DNA of 64,000 nucleotides from Macrosoma leucophasiata (GCA_036365455.1 JAWQUS010000030.1:16698001-16762000); one strand, 5' to 3'. Counted from the first letter of the stretch, positions 41,743-51,769 are shown. The notes: generated from the letters alone by a model not told the origin. Numbers and translations are program-made.

Positions 41743-42374
41743 ATTTCAATAAACTTAACAGATGTGAACATTAATCTAATTGGCAATGCAGCAATAAACT
41801 AAAAAGTATTAAATAAATATAACTACGTTAAGAATAACAGACTTCAAAACTGAAAAGTAAAAAATAATAAAGGTTTAATTGTAATGATATACTACCTACT
41901 ATTTATATGTGCTATTTACTAATAGGTTTGAAGTCGGTGCCAAGACAAAATCACTAAAGTATGCATTTCATTGTATTAAAACGTAACTTCACGCCTGTAA
42001 TCCCTGAAGAGGTAGGCAGAGGTAAATGCATGAATTCAAGCATACATGCAAACACAACATTTCAATAAACTTAACAGATGTGAACATTAATCTAATTGGC
42101 AATGCAGCAATAAACTAAAAAGTATTAAATAAATATAACTACGTTAAGAATAACAGACTTCAAAACTGAAAAGTAAAAAATAATAAAGGTTTAATTGTAA
42201 TGATATACTACCTACTATTTATATGTGCTATTTACTAATAGGTTTGAAGTCGGTGCCAAGACAAAATCACTAAAGTATGCATTTCATTGTATTAAAACGT
42301 AACTTCACGCCTGTAATCCCTGAAGAGGTAGGCAGAGGTAAATGCATGAATTCAAGCATACATGCAAACACCAA
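41743..42374. repeat. Near-perfect 316-bp tandem duplication
   Basis: Two copies with period 316 (atttcaataaacttaacag at 41743 and 42059; acgtaacttcacgcctg at 41981 and 42297). By eye they are identical. Each contains the ggtttgaagtcggtgccaag motif and ends in about 76 bp of SINE-D 3' end. Either very recent or an assembly effect. Confidence 0.93.
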
Positions 42375-42495
42375 CGATTCGCCGGTTACGTTTTGTTCAG
42401 TGTATTAATTTGCTCGTATTTATATTTAAGCATAGATTTATAACGAAGTAGATAATAAATCTATGTATTTAAGTGATCAAAATATAATTGTTTGT

Positions 42496-42640
42496 TTAAG
42501 GCTTGGCACCGACTTCAAACCTATTAGTAAATAGCACATATAAATAATAGGTAGTATATAATTACAATTAAATCTTTATTATTTTTTACTTTTCAGTTTT
42601 GAAGTCGGTTTTTCTTAACGTAGTTATATTTATTAATCAT
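42496..42640 (-). repeat. Inverted copy of the tandem unit
   Basis: cttggcaccgacttcaaac through aaatctttattattttttac to ttcttaacgtagttatattt is the reverse of part of the 316-bp unit. Together they form a large palindrome around 42375-42495. Confidence 0.85.
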
Positions 42641-42695
42641 TAGATTACAATTTACACTTTTTGATGTAGGTAATGATGGCAGTACACAAGCGTTC

Positions 42696-42735
42696 TTATT
42701 GGTAGTACAGCTTCAGTGATGGATCTTGCGGGTGT
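42696..42735 (+). mobile_element. SINE-A 5' scrap
   Basis: attggtagtacagcttcagt and gatcttgcgggtgtag match the first 40 bp of SINE-A, then a LINE tail begins. Confidence 0.5.
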
Positions 42736-42741
42736 AGAATA

Positions 42742-42800
42742 GAATAGAATAATACTTTATTTGCAGCAACAACTTAAAACTAAAATAAAATTAAGTACCT
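42742..42800 (-). mobile_element. LINE 3' end (short)
   Basis: gaataatactttatttgcag with caacaacttaaaactaaa is the sister of 31811, again only the tail in reverse. Confidence 0.55.
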
Positions 42801-42822
42801 GCCTGTATTAAGTAATTAAGAA

Positions 42823-43140
42823 CTGCCTCGGTAGCCTAGTGGTAGCAGGCCACTACTACTACGCTGAGGTCCTGGGTTCGATTCCCGGGTAGGGGGTTAT
42901 CAGAGATAATGGTGAAAAAAAGCCTTTATCTCTGGTTCTATTGGGATTTTTCCATTTTCTGGAAATTTCCCAGTACCTCAAGGTTTGGTAATGTGCCCGG
43001 AGATGTCAACAGGCTCGCCACCTGTTACATGGGCCAAAACGTAACCGGCGAATCGTGGGTGTTTGCATGTATGCTTGAATGCATGCATTCACCTCTGCCT
43101 ACCCCTTCGGGGATTACAGGCGTGAAGTTACGTTACGTTA
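42823..43140 (+). mobile_element. SINE-D, full length, best preserved
   Basis: ctgcctcggtagcctagtgg to ggcgtgaagttacgttacg. Complete A and B boxes. Minimal differences from 33032, so relatively young. Confidence 0.93.
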
Positions 43141-43177
43141 AAATTAAGTAAAACATTCGTTACAAACAACAATTTAG

Positions 43178-43302
43178 AAGTGGTGTAGGCACCACTACAT
43201 TACCTTATCTATTTGCCGCTTGACTGTAGTGTTTAGCACTAATGTGTTCCGATTAGATTGTAGTGTACGGCCCTGTATGCCTCTGTGCCGGAAATTACAG
43301 GT
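43178..43302 (+). mobile_element. SINE-A 5' half with inverted scrap
   Basis: gtggtgtaggcaccactac, tatttgccgcttgactgtag and tgtacggccctgta in forward sense, then tgcctctgtgccggaaatta, the same SINE region in reverse. A small fold-back like the larger one at 3839-4725. Confidence 0.65.
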
Positions 43303-43544
43303 ACATTTATTTAGTTTCGTATAACAGCGGACCTATTTTTTATTAATCAGACACGTTTTCTGATAATACTTGGCGTCAGAACGTGACGATCAGTTATTGA
43401 ACAAATATGTGCAAGTAAAGGGATATATTTTAGATTATTGCTAAATGTACAGTATCCAACAAGAATATTGCACATCGACCCCAAGAAGGAGACTTCGAGT
43501 TGTATCGGATCTGTAGAGCGTTATTTCTTTCGCACCTTACCTAA

Positions 43545-43986
43545 GGCGACATCACACTGCACCGCGCCCCGTCGCGTGTCGCGAGGCGGAAGATTTTAAC
43601 ATTGTATCCAAATATATCGATTTGTATAGATATGCTACACACTGCCGACGCGGCATCGCGCGGGACGGCAATATCAGAGAATATGTAATAATACTGCGTA
43701 TAGAATGGACAATTCGACGTCTCGCCCGATTTCCCCACATCACCCAACCTCCTAATCCCCTCTTATGGGCGACGGTTGGTAATTTCTACGTGCAACGCAC
43801 ACAGGTGCACGTGTAAATTACACGTCACTGATTGTTGTCTGTGCAATAGAGACCAAATTAAGCGTTTGTATGGAATTTTGGCGGAGTTTCCGCGGTGTGG
43901 CCATATGAAAAAATCTGCCGCCCCGCGCTACGCGACGGAGCGCGGTTCAATGTGTTACGCGCATTGATATATACAAGTTACGCGCC
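43545..43986. mobile_element. MITE H, GC-rich, nested in G
   Basis: Outer ends ctaaggcg and cgccttag are inverse. Inside, cactgcaccgcgccccgtcg and gaggcggaagatttt on the left mirror aaatctgccgccccgcgct and cgcgacggagcgcggttcaa on the right. Repeat F lies between the arms. Confidence 0.8.
43672..43902 (+). repeat. Repeat F, innermost insertion
   Basis: cagagaatatgtaataatac through cccctcttatgggcgacgg and gcacgtgtaaattacacgtc to gtttccgcggtgtggc. Inserted in H; a short atat is found at both junctions. Confidence 0.83.
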
Positions 43987-44147
43987 TTAGTGAAATTTGT
44001 CGACCATTTTGGTACGTAGGCGTAAGCTGTAAAGAACGGTCAAAACATGACTACTGATACTGCCTACAGTATGCAGCAGAGATAACGCTCTACAAAGTCG
44101 AAACTAGCCGATCGTCTCTTTCGTAAGCGCAATGTGCAATATGTCTT

Positions 44148-44931
44148 ACTTATTTATTTTAATTTTGTTGTATGGGGCAGTCTTACAATAGGCAAATACA
44201 TAAATTATTACTATAAGTCTACATTCAGCTTTTCTTACAGTAACGCCTATTCCGCCAGTATTGTTGTAGCACCCCTAGGGGATGTGCAGGGGTGTGGTAG
44301 GTAACTCCCTCGGACGCGAGCAACAGATTGTCCCCCAATTTTTTAAAAATATATTTCTTATTGGGCACTGTTTACTGATTTGGTGTCTTTTGTCATCTAC
44401 TTGTCTACAGAGTTTTATTAGAGTTATGTTATCGGTGTAAGAATTGAAAACATATTGGGTCAATTAAAAAATCAGGAGCATTTTGCATTTATCGCCATGA
44501 TCATTCAAAAAATATTATACGGTAATGTTTGTTTTTAATTAGCAATTCATAAACCTTTCGTTGGTTTTCGATAAAACTTCTTAAAAAAGTCTCAATAAAT
44601 TTTCAAAACTAAATCTCACGAACCTTATCGCCGAGTACAAGTTATTTACAAACCTTGAAACGCCTGAACTCAATGAGTGTGTTGCAATGCAGTGCGTATA
44701 TCAACTTCATTATCGCAACTCTATCGCGCCAATGTTGCTTTATCTCCGAAACCGAGATACGCGTCCAAAGTATACGTAGTGCGAGCCCTTGCTATCAGTA
44801 TAGCTCGGCACGCAGATGAACGCTCTCGCGTCGAATATAATCTTATCGACAAAACACATCGATAGTATCGATACACTATGAAATCACGCGCACAATTTCC
44901 ATTCTATTGGAGCGTCCGCGTTATCTAATCG
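44148..44931. other. No gene seen; upstream of candidate promoter
   Basis: Unique-looking. GC content rises toward 44650-44930, next to the candidate exon. Confidence 0.35.
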
Positions 44932-44980
44932 TCAGTCCAACGATTGTTGGCGAACCGAGCGGTTGGTGAACAGCAAAATG
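44932..44980 (+). promoter_or_regulatory. Candidate core promoter (Inr plus DPE)
   Basis: tcagtc at 44932-44937 is a perfect arthropod initiator with its A at 44934. At exactly +28 to +32 (44961-44965) ggttg fits the DPE consensus RGWYV. No TATA box at the usual place, as expected for DPE promoters. A caaaATGG start context at 44975-44981 opens only a six-codon frame, then the longer frame starts at 45015. Confidence 0.42.
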
Positions 44981-45014
44981 GATTTTAGTGAGGTGTAGTG
45001 TTGTTATTATCGAT

Positions 45015-45192
45015 ATGCGTGTGCCGTCGGTGTGGTGGTCCCAGACGGTGGAGTGCGTGCGTGAGTGTGCGTGGCAGACGCTGTATTGCGGGTTGAACGC
45101 GTGTGACAAACTGGCGGCTGCCCACCACTTGCTCTCGCAGCCCTATCCCACTCTGGACGTCGTCATTGCAGCGCCTACGTATGCGAGACAGT
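45015..45192 (+). CDS. Candidate first coding exon, unrecognised protein
   Basis: ATG at 45015 opens 59 codons: MRVPSVWWSQTVECVREC, AWQTLYCGLNACDKLAAA, HHLLSQPYPTLDVVIAAP and TYARQ. The region is GC-rich (frequent gtg, ctg, gcg) beside AT-rich flanks. A donor-like gttagtat starts at 45193; without splicing a stop comes at 45195. The exon would end in phase 1, like 30606 and 36004. An initiator-DPE pair lies 80 bp upstream. Five Cys and several aromatic residues suggest a folded segment, but no known domain is recognised. An upstream six-codon frame at 44978 could modulate translation. Confidence 0.45.
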
Positions 45193-45282
45193 GTTAGTAT
45201 CATATAAAGTACCTTACCATCATAATAATACAATCGTGATCATGTCGGTGAATTCTATTCAAACACTATTAATCCCACTAAT

Positions 45283-45463
45283 ACTCGTATTATAAATGCG
45301 ACAGTTTGTGAGTATGGGTGTTAGTTACTCTTTCACGAAAAAACTGCTGTACGGATTTGGATGAAACTTTACAGTAATATAGGTTATACATTGGAATAAC
45401 ATATAGGCTAAAATTGTAATGATTAAAATTACACGTGGACGAAGTCGCGGGCAAAACCTAGTA
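45283..45463 (+). mobile_element. Lep1-like Helitron copy
   Basis: ctcgtattataaatgcgaca head, gttactctttcacg, aactgctgtacgg, and cgaagtcgcgggcaaaacct then agtac tail. A near-complete short member. Confidence 0.82.
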
Positions 45464-45589
45464 CTTGTAACATAAATGTCACCGTAAAAACAACGTTTAA
45501 CGTTAATACAGGTTTTCGCGACCTTCACATATTGTGGAAATCATATTTGCTAATTTATATTCAATATTTATAGCCCTATGATTTCTTAG

Positions 45590-45872
45590 GGCAGCAGCAC
45601 CGCGCTGCTCAAGAAGCTCATGAAGAATGCCCTTCGCCCTTTTGAGACTTTAAGTCAGGGGCAGCTTAACCTATAGCGCAGGGTGTGTGTATGATTTAGC
45701 TATTTTTTCCTTACATTTAGCTGGAATTTCATCAATTTTAGGAGCTATTAATTTTATGAATGCACACGGGCGCCGTCGTGAGACAGCTAGAAGCATTGAC
45801 TTGGACCATCATGGTCAGTTCTAGGGGCGTCAGGGTTTCATTGCACACGAGCGCTACACGAGCTAGGGCCTC
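45590..45872. other. No gene seen
   Basis: Moderately GC-rich tract (cagcaccgcgctgctc, acacgggcgccgtcgtgag). Open frames are short. Confidence 0.3.
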
Positions 45873-46136
45873 GTGGCCTAGGAGCTCGCGGGCGTAGGCA
45901 CTACCGATTTACCAAATATACTTGCCGCTAAATGGTAGTGTTCAGCACTATCGTTTTCCGGTCAGGTGGTAATGTACGGCCCTGTTACTTCCGGCACAGA
46001 GGCATAACACCTTAGGCCTTAGGAATGGCAACGCATCTGCATTTTGACCTCTGGTCATTGTGTGGGTGTCTATAGGCTGGAGTCATCACTTAACATCTAT
46101 GTTAACTGCATGCTTGTTTGCAACTTTTGATAAATA
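45873..46136 (+). mobile_element. SINE-A, lacks first 20 bp
   Basis: Starts ctaggagctcgcgggcgtag and runs to cttgtttgcaacttttgat. It carries gacctctggtcattgtg, the alternative form of the gaccttggtcttt block. Confidence 0.87.
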
Positions 46137-46331
46137 AGTACTTTAAGTTATCTATGTGTATTATGCGATAACATATATGTATGATTAATAGTTTACACAC
46201 GTTGTTCATTATTTTTTATATCAGAACAACAAATTCTTCCAACAAATTTTACTATCTGATTTAGATATGACTTCAATGTTTGTCCTTGACTTACATACGG
46301 AAAATGGCATTAAAATATTGCAATGAAATAA

Positions 46332-46408
46332 GGTATGTCAGGACCGGGATATCTGGCGCTCTACACTCTCTGCCTACCCCGTTAGGGACCTGGCGTGAAG
46401 ATACATAT
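46332..46408 (+). pseudogene. LINE-C tail, 77 bp
   Basis: tatgtcaggaccgggatatc to gtgaagatacata, the last 18 codons and tail only. Confidence 0.82.
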
Positions 46409-46562
46409 AGACATTCAATAAAATAAATCTATGTATACATTAATATTGCATGTGATCATATAAAAAATGTAATTGATAGTGAATGAGAAATTAATATAAG
46501 GCTTTTTTATTTTTATTTATTTGATACATTAAACCACATTATAATTCATCATTATATATTAT

Positions 46563-46826
46563 GATACTAGCTGCCCGGCAAACTTCGTTTTGCCTCACAA
46601 TGAAATAATGTGTCAAAGGTTTGATCTATACGGACTATTTGTATGGGAAAATGAAATTGTGGTTTTTACTATTTCCCTTATATTTCTTCATATTTTCTTA
46701 CCTTATAAACCTTCCCTGGACTTCCAAAAATCATTCAAAACTAAAATTAGCCAAATCGGTCCAGCCGTTCTCGAGTTTTAGCGAGACAAACGAACAGTAA
46801 TTGATTTTTATATAAATAGATAGATG
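46563..46826 (-). mobile_element. Lep1-like Helitron copy
   Basis: actagctgcccggcaaactt, cactttg-type interior with gtgtcaaaggtttgat, and ccagccgttctcgagtttta. Closest relative is 12226-12482. Confidence 0.75.
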
Positions 46827-47126
46827 TAAAAAAGTTAAATTACACATAAGTACTTATAAATAACAGTGGTGGGAGAGTTCTTACAGGTGGAAGAGTTCCA
46901 GTCATTGACCAATATGTACTCAAGTACTAGACTGGACATTCCCCTTGGTAGAATGGTTCCGTTGCAGTTGCAACTGCAAAAATGCAGTTTTTTTGCATAC
47001 AATTACCTACACTTTCCCATAGGAACATGACAGCTGACGTGAAAACGTCATTCAAAATATCTGTCAAATCAATTTAAAAACGGAACCAGCTTTTTGTTTC
47101 AGGTGTCAACTCCGTATATTGACCTC
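46827..47126. other. No gene seen; acceptor-like site at 47102
   Basis: agctttttgtttcag ends at 47102 and is followed by gtgtcaac, which is not a convincing donor. An open stretch continues into repeat F. Confidence 0.35.
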
Positions 47127-47354
47127 ATTGGCAGAGAATATGTAATAATACTACGTATAGACTTTGACGTCCCGCCCGATTTCCCTGCCTCACCCAACCT
47201 CCCCCCCTCTTATGGGCGACGCTTGGTATTTTCTACGTGCTACGTACACAAGTGCACGTGTAAATACACGTCACTGATTGATGGTATTACACAGATAATA
47301 GACAACAAATTAAGCGTTTGTATGGAATTTTGGGGGAGTGTCCGCGGTGTGTCC
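47127..47354 (+). repeat. Repeat F
   Basis: gcagagaatatgtaataata, cttatgggcgacgcttggta, gtgcacgtgtaaatacacg and ttgtatggaattttggggg. A few small indels against the copy at 29155. Confidence 0.82.
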
Positions 47355-47415
47355 TTGGTTCCAGTGGAGGTATTCGAAGGCGTAGGCACCATCGCTTTAT
47401 TTAATCTATCTGCGG
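47355..47415 (+). mobile_element. SINE-A scrap
   Basis: gaaggcgtaggcaccatcgc with tttatttaatctatctgcgg, about 60 bp from the 5' half. Confidence 0.5.
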
Positions 47416-47452
47416 ACAAACGGTTTCACATTTAAAAGTAAGATAATAGTAA

Positions 47453-47757
47453 CATCGGTTAGCCCAGCGGTGTGAGACGACCGTTTGATTTGAAGTATTG
47501 CGGGTTCGATTCCCGCACCGGGACATAAATTTGTATGGCCTACTGATATTTGTTTCGGCTCTAAATCAAAATCAGAATCAGAAAGAGAATTCATTTTGGG
47601 TGCCAGGCACCTCTTATGACACGTCAAAAACAAACAAAATAAATTAAAGTGAATAACAATTGGTTGGTGGGTGTTTGTGTATGTGTTGTATGTGTATAAC
47701 GGCACCCACGATACAGGTTCATACCTAGTGTAGATCTGTGTGTACAAAATAAAAAAA
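47453..47757 (+). mobile_element. SINE-E with internal insertion
   Basis: Head catcggttagcccagcggtg and gcgggttcgattcccgc, body to tgatatttgtttcgg (47558), then about 105 foreign bp (atcaaaatcagaatcagaaa, gccaggcacctcttatgaca), then the rest from gtgggtgtttgtgtatgtg. Confidence 0.85.
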
Positions 47758-48304
47758 CACACACCTTTAATCGTCAGTTGTTTTAGACCTACCCATCTTA
47801 TTCCGTCTCGAGACGTTACGTGATTCTTTTCTAAAGCACTTTTTTACGTAATAGTACCTCTGTGTCTTTCCACGGTCCTAAAATCCTGATACATGAAACA
47901 GGGACAGCCACAAAGACATTGAATATTTCATGCTCCGTCCCCAGGTACAGTCGCGTTGTCTCGAAACAATCTATTCATTCGTCATGAATGAGAGGCGCAA
48001 ATTGGATTTGTATTAGTAAACAGAGATGGCCAGTATGTAGATTGGAGGATATTGTATCGGTGTACACAGTTGTTATGTGCCTATATGTGAAGCGATAAAG
48101 CATATCGCTAGTTTGTTGTGAGTTCGTATATCAGATTTTTTAAGTTAACTATGAATTGAACTGTATTCCTTGAATACAGAGTAGTAACAAGTAATTGCAT
48201 GTATTAATTAATATATAGAAACATATGATTCGGAAATTACTCTTATTGAGATCCATGTATAAGGTGGCTTGCCTATTGAAATCCACCAGACACATTAACG
48301 TTTT
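47758..48304. other. No gene seen
   Basis: Unique-looking DNA, no frames or repeat ends of note. Confidence 0.3.
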
Positions 48305-48593
48305 ACTGGTGGCAGAGCTCCAGTGATGGAGCTCGCGGACGAAGGCACCATCGCATTACCTAATTTACTTGCCGCTAAATGGTAGTGTTCACACTATCGT
48401 GTTCCAGTCAGGTGGAAATGTATGGGCCTGTAATTTCCGGCACAGAGACATAACACCTTAAGCCTCAGGAGTGGTAACGCATCTGCATTTTGACCTTGGT
48501 ATTCGTGTGAGTGTCTATAGGCTGCAGTCATCACTTAACATCAATGTGAACTGCATGCTTGTTTGCCACTTCTATAAAATAAAAAAAATAAAA
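48305..48593 (+). mobile_element. SINE-A, near full length
   Basis: actggtggcagagctccagt to cttgtttgccacttctataa and an A-rich tail (aaaaaaaataaaaaa). Confidence 0.92.
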
Positions 48594-49074
48594 AACATAT
48601 TTCAAGGTCCATTGAAACGTGGAAAGAAAACCGGTTTCCTACTTTCTTCAAAACAAAAAGGACTTGCGTTTAATGTTGTAACACCCTGTCCAGTTTATCG
48701 TACACGCGAAATACGCGTGCAGTTTTAAAGTGGACATATTTCATTTTCGTCGTAATTCAATGGTAAATGTAGGGGTGAATGTAAAACTGTTATTTCATAA
48801 ATTAAACGCTACGTAAATCGAACATAAATTACACCGACAGATGGCGGTATTCGAGAATTATATTGTTTTAAATCTCGCTATGATTATAACACTGAAATTT
48901 GAATGGGGTCACTCGATGAAATGCAACGATATTTCTTTACGATCAACGTGATATCGTCTTTTTACGATCTCTTTGTTTATGGATCTCTATAGAAACTGAT
49001 ATATCTATAAAAAATGTGTTTTTTTTCTCTCTTATATACCTATTATACAAGTGTAGTAAATCTTTAGCATTGTA
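48594..49074. other. No gene seen
   Basis: AT-rich. The 48471-48728 frame begins inside the SINE and is not meaningful. Confidence 0.3.
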
Positions 49075-49210
49075 ACTTTAGTATGTTCTTAGGTTTTGGC
49101 GAGCTGCACTCATTGAAATAAAACTAGTTTTCAGATTTATCGTGGTCTCGGGCAGACACGGAAGCTGAAAAGCGACCGAAACGTCGGTTTCGATTTTAAA
49201 TAATCATTTT

Positions 49211-49314
49211 GTATGTATGTATGTTTCTTCACGCCAGGTCCCTAACGGGGTAGGCAGAGAGTGTAAAGCGCCAGATATCCCGGTCCTGACAAACCTCTCG
49301 TGCCTCGTCTACCA
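49211..49314 (-). pseudogene. LINE-C tail with 12-bp target duplication
   Basis: Reverse tail and last 25 codons. aataatcatttt is present on both sides, a clear target-site duplication from target-primed insertion. Confidence 0.88.
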
Positions 49315-49340
49315 GAATAATCATTTTAGTTTAATATATT

Positions 49341-49565
49341 TAATTTTTATGTAATGGAAGTGGTAAACAAGCATGCAGTTCACATTGATGTTTAGTGATG
49401 ACTGCAGCCTATAGACACCCACACAAAGACCAAGGTCAAAATGCAGATGCGTTACCGCTACCGACCGGAACACGATAGTGCTGAACACTACCATTTAGCG
49501 GCAAGTATATTAGGTAATGCGGTGGTGCCTACGCCCGCGAGCTCCGTCACTGGAGCTCTACCATA
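49341..49565 (-). mobile_element. SINE-A with internal deletion
   Basis: tttttatgtaatggaagtgg to ctggagctctacca. About 65 bp are missing between gatgcgttaccgc and taccgaccggaacac, which removes the tgcctctgtgccgg block. Confidence 0.88.
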
Positions 49566-49673
49566 TGCGAGATAAATCCGAAAACTAGTATTATTTCAAC
49601 ATTGAAACTTTGTAAGATAATCTCTGAACATCCCAAACATTAACTTCAAATAGTTTCTCTACTGGACAAATAT

Positions 49674-49880
49674 TTTAGCACTGTCGTGTTCCAGTTAGAT
49701 GGTAATGTATGGCCCCGTAATAACTATCACAGAGACAAAACATATAAGATCTCAGGGGTGACGCATCTGCATTTTGACCTCTGGTTTTTATTTAAATGTC
49801 TATTGGTTGCAGTCGTCACTTAACATCAATGTGAGCTACATGCTTGTATGAGCTTGTATGCCACCTTCCTTACACAAAAC
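49674..49880 (+). mobile_element. SINE-A, variant subfamily, 5'-truncated
   Basis: ttagcactgtcgtgttccag to tatgccaccttccttacaca. It has ccccgtaataactatcacag and a duplicated gcttgtatgagcttgtatg. Confidence 0.82.
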
Positions 49881-50599
49881 AAACTTCATATTCAACCATT
49901 AGTGGTTGAATTTCAAACCTCATCTATTAGCACACATCTATCCGCGTTAGATCGCAATTTAACTTTAGACAGACACGTCACCGCGATTCCGCGAAGCAGT
50001 TCAACTTGGTAAATCAGATATTGGATTTCAACCTTAATTGAGTTCCACGTTTAAATTGGGCAACGTGCACCGACGCCGCGTTATTCCGTCGCGCATTAAC
50101 AAAACAAAGCAATCAACATCAATACAATCGAATTAAATCGAAACGGCGCAAGTGTGAATACGGCCGATATATTTACTCGTCTCGTTAATTTTCCGACGCT
50201 GCTTAACCGTTAGGGTTGGCGCATGTCGTGTTTTAAGAAAATGTCAAACTAAAAGCAGAAGCCTAGTATGTAACGCGTTTTTCTTTGATTATGACATGCA
50301 ACCCATATGATAAAGGAATACCATTTACATTACAGGAATGTAATAATACGTTGAACCGTCAGCTACTAGGTAATGATAATGTTAGGCGACACTTTTTTGT
50401 AATCAAATTTTAAACGGCATAAAACGGCTTATTTCATACTATTTCATTTATCAGATATAATAGAGATGATCGTTGAGAATTTCAGCAACAAAGTAATTCC
50501 ATCGTGCATTAATAAAACAAAGCAATCAACATCAATACAATCGAATTAAATCGAAACGGCGCAAGTGTGAATACGGCCGATATATTTATTTAAGCTTTT

Positions 50600-51624
50600 T
50601 GCACAATAATGTTCATAAGGCGGACTTAATACCAAGTGGTATTCTCTCCCAGCCAACCTTAGGGCCAAATAGAGCAGTCGAAGAGGTGCAATGATTGGTA
50701 GTGGTAGCAAAATGGGTTTGAAAGATTTTTAAACATGTAATGCTTATTGTAGATTTATATAAATACAACTAAATATAGGTGTTATATCAATAAATACTAC
50801 AGGATGAATATATTAATATATACATATAAATACTATATATACATTACAGAATGTAATGTTTGTCAGAACCGGGATGTCTGGCGCTCTACACTCTCTGCCT
50901 ACCCCGTTAGGGACCTGGCGTGAAGATACATACATACATTACAGAATACATATAAATATAATTTATTACAACAGTAACATTAAATGAGAACAATGATGAC
51001 GGTATAATTTGCAACAATTAATTCAGATTAGAAACAGTTAAGAAATATTCTTTCAGCTTGCGTTTGAAAGAAAACTTACTCGGCGCCTTCTTGATATGTA
51101 GGGGAAGCGTGTTCCAGAGTTTAATTGATGTAACAGCGAAGGAATTGGAATAAAAACCAGTATGGTACAACTGGTATGGTATGGTTTAAGGTTTTCGGCA
51201 GCACGAAGAAAGTGGTCGTGTGAATCCCTAAGGATTTGGAAAAATGATTTCAGATAATTAGGAGCACAAGGATCGTTATGGATGGTGAATAGCGTATGCG
51301 AGTGGACCTCCTTTCGCGAATAGGTAGCCATTTTAGTTGGGAACGGTAGCAGGATATATGGTCGTATTTACGTAGCCCGAAGATGTATCTAATACAATTG
51401 TTAAGCATCCGATCCAATTTGTTAAGAATATCTTGTGTTAGATCAGAGCCAAGAGGTGACTGAACCAAGAGTGCCTTTGTCTTGGTCGGTAAAAAGTATT
51501 TAAATCGATAAAGGGAACGTAGTGATATAATAAATAATTCGTTTGTTGATTTCGGTTATGTAATTTTTCCAACTGAGTGTACTGTCGATCGTTAAACCTA
51601 AATCTTTGACATGACTAGAGAATA
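50600..51624 (-). pseudogene. LINE remnant, Jockey/CR1-like RT C-terminus
   Basis: Minus-strand frames around 51053-51468 read LDRMLNNCIRYIFGLRKYDH, SQLKWLPIRERRS and later APNYLKSFFQ, SIKLWNTLPLHIKKAP, KFSFKRKLKEYF. This is the usual end of a Jockey/CR1-type reverse transcriptase protein. At least one frameshift. atatattta-like words at both junctions look like its target duplication. It is itself interrupted by LINE-C at 50857. Confidence 0.8.
50857..50937 (+). pseudogene. LINE-C tail with target duplication
   Basis: gtttgtcagaaccgggatgt to gatacatacatacat. tacattacagaat lies on both sides (about 50841 and 50934). Shows that LINE-C was active after the host LINE inserted. Confidence 0.88.
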
Positions 51625-51769
51625 TATATATTTACTCGTGTCGTTTATTTTCGTACGCGATGGTGCCTTGTCGTTAGGGTTGGCAGGAGTAACTTTTGCG
51701 AGCTTTTCGGCGATACAACTTATCGAGTATTTTTAAAGAATTTACATAGTGTAAACTTTTCTTTTTCAT

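Larger units (their letters stand above)
43457..44147 (-). mobile_element. MITE G, outermost of a three-level nest
   Basis: Left arm 43457-43544 (attgcacatcgacc, cggatctgtagagcgttatt, cgcaccttacc) and right part 43987-44147 (tttgtcgaccattttgg, agcagagataacgctctac, cgaaactagccgatcgtctc, gcaatgtgcaatat) match the uninterrupted copy at 56782. Element H splits it after ccttacc. Confidence 0.85.
49075..49600. repeat. Repeat K (gcgaccgaaacgtcgg type), twice interrupted
   Basis: Pieces 49075-49210, 49303-49340 and 49560-49600 join to the sequence seen at 41600-41760 and 59340-59500: ggttt.gcgagct/tat..tcattgaaataaaac, aaaagcgaccgaaacgtcgg, aatcattttagtttaatata and gcgagataaatccg. LINE-C and SINE-A split it. 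Confidence 0.78.
50084..51700. repeat. Local duplication, second copy split by a LINE
   Basis: Copy 1 (50084-50240) and the second copy (50497-50593, resuming at 51625-51700) share attaa.aaaacaaagcaatc, atcaatacaatcgaattaaa, cgaaacggcgcaagtgtgaa and cggccgatatattta. The break at gatatattta falls exactly where LINE sequence begins and ends. Confidence 0.78.

Noticed and set aside
47085..47110. Second recursive splice site at tttttgtttcag|gtgtca
   Set aside because: The acceptor is good, but gtgtca is not a credible 5' splice site.
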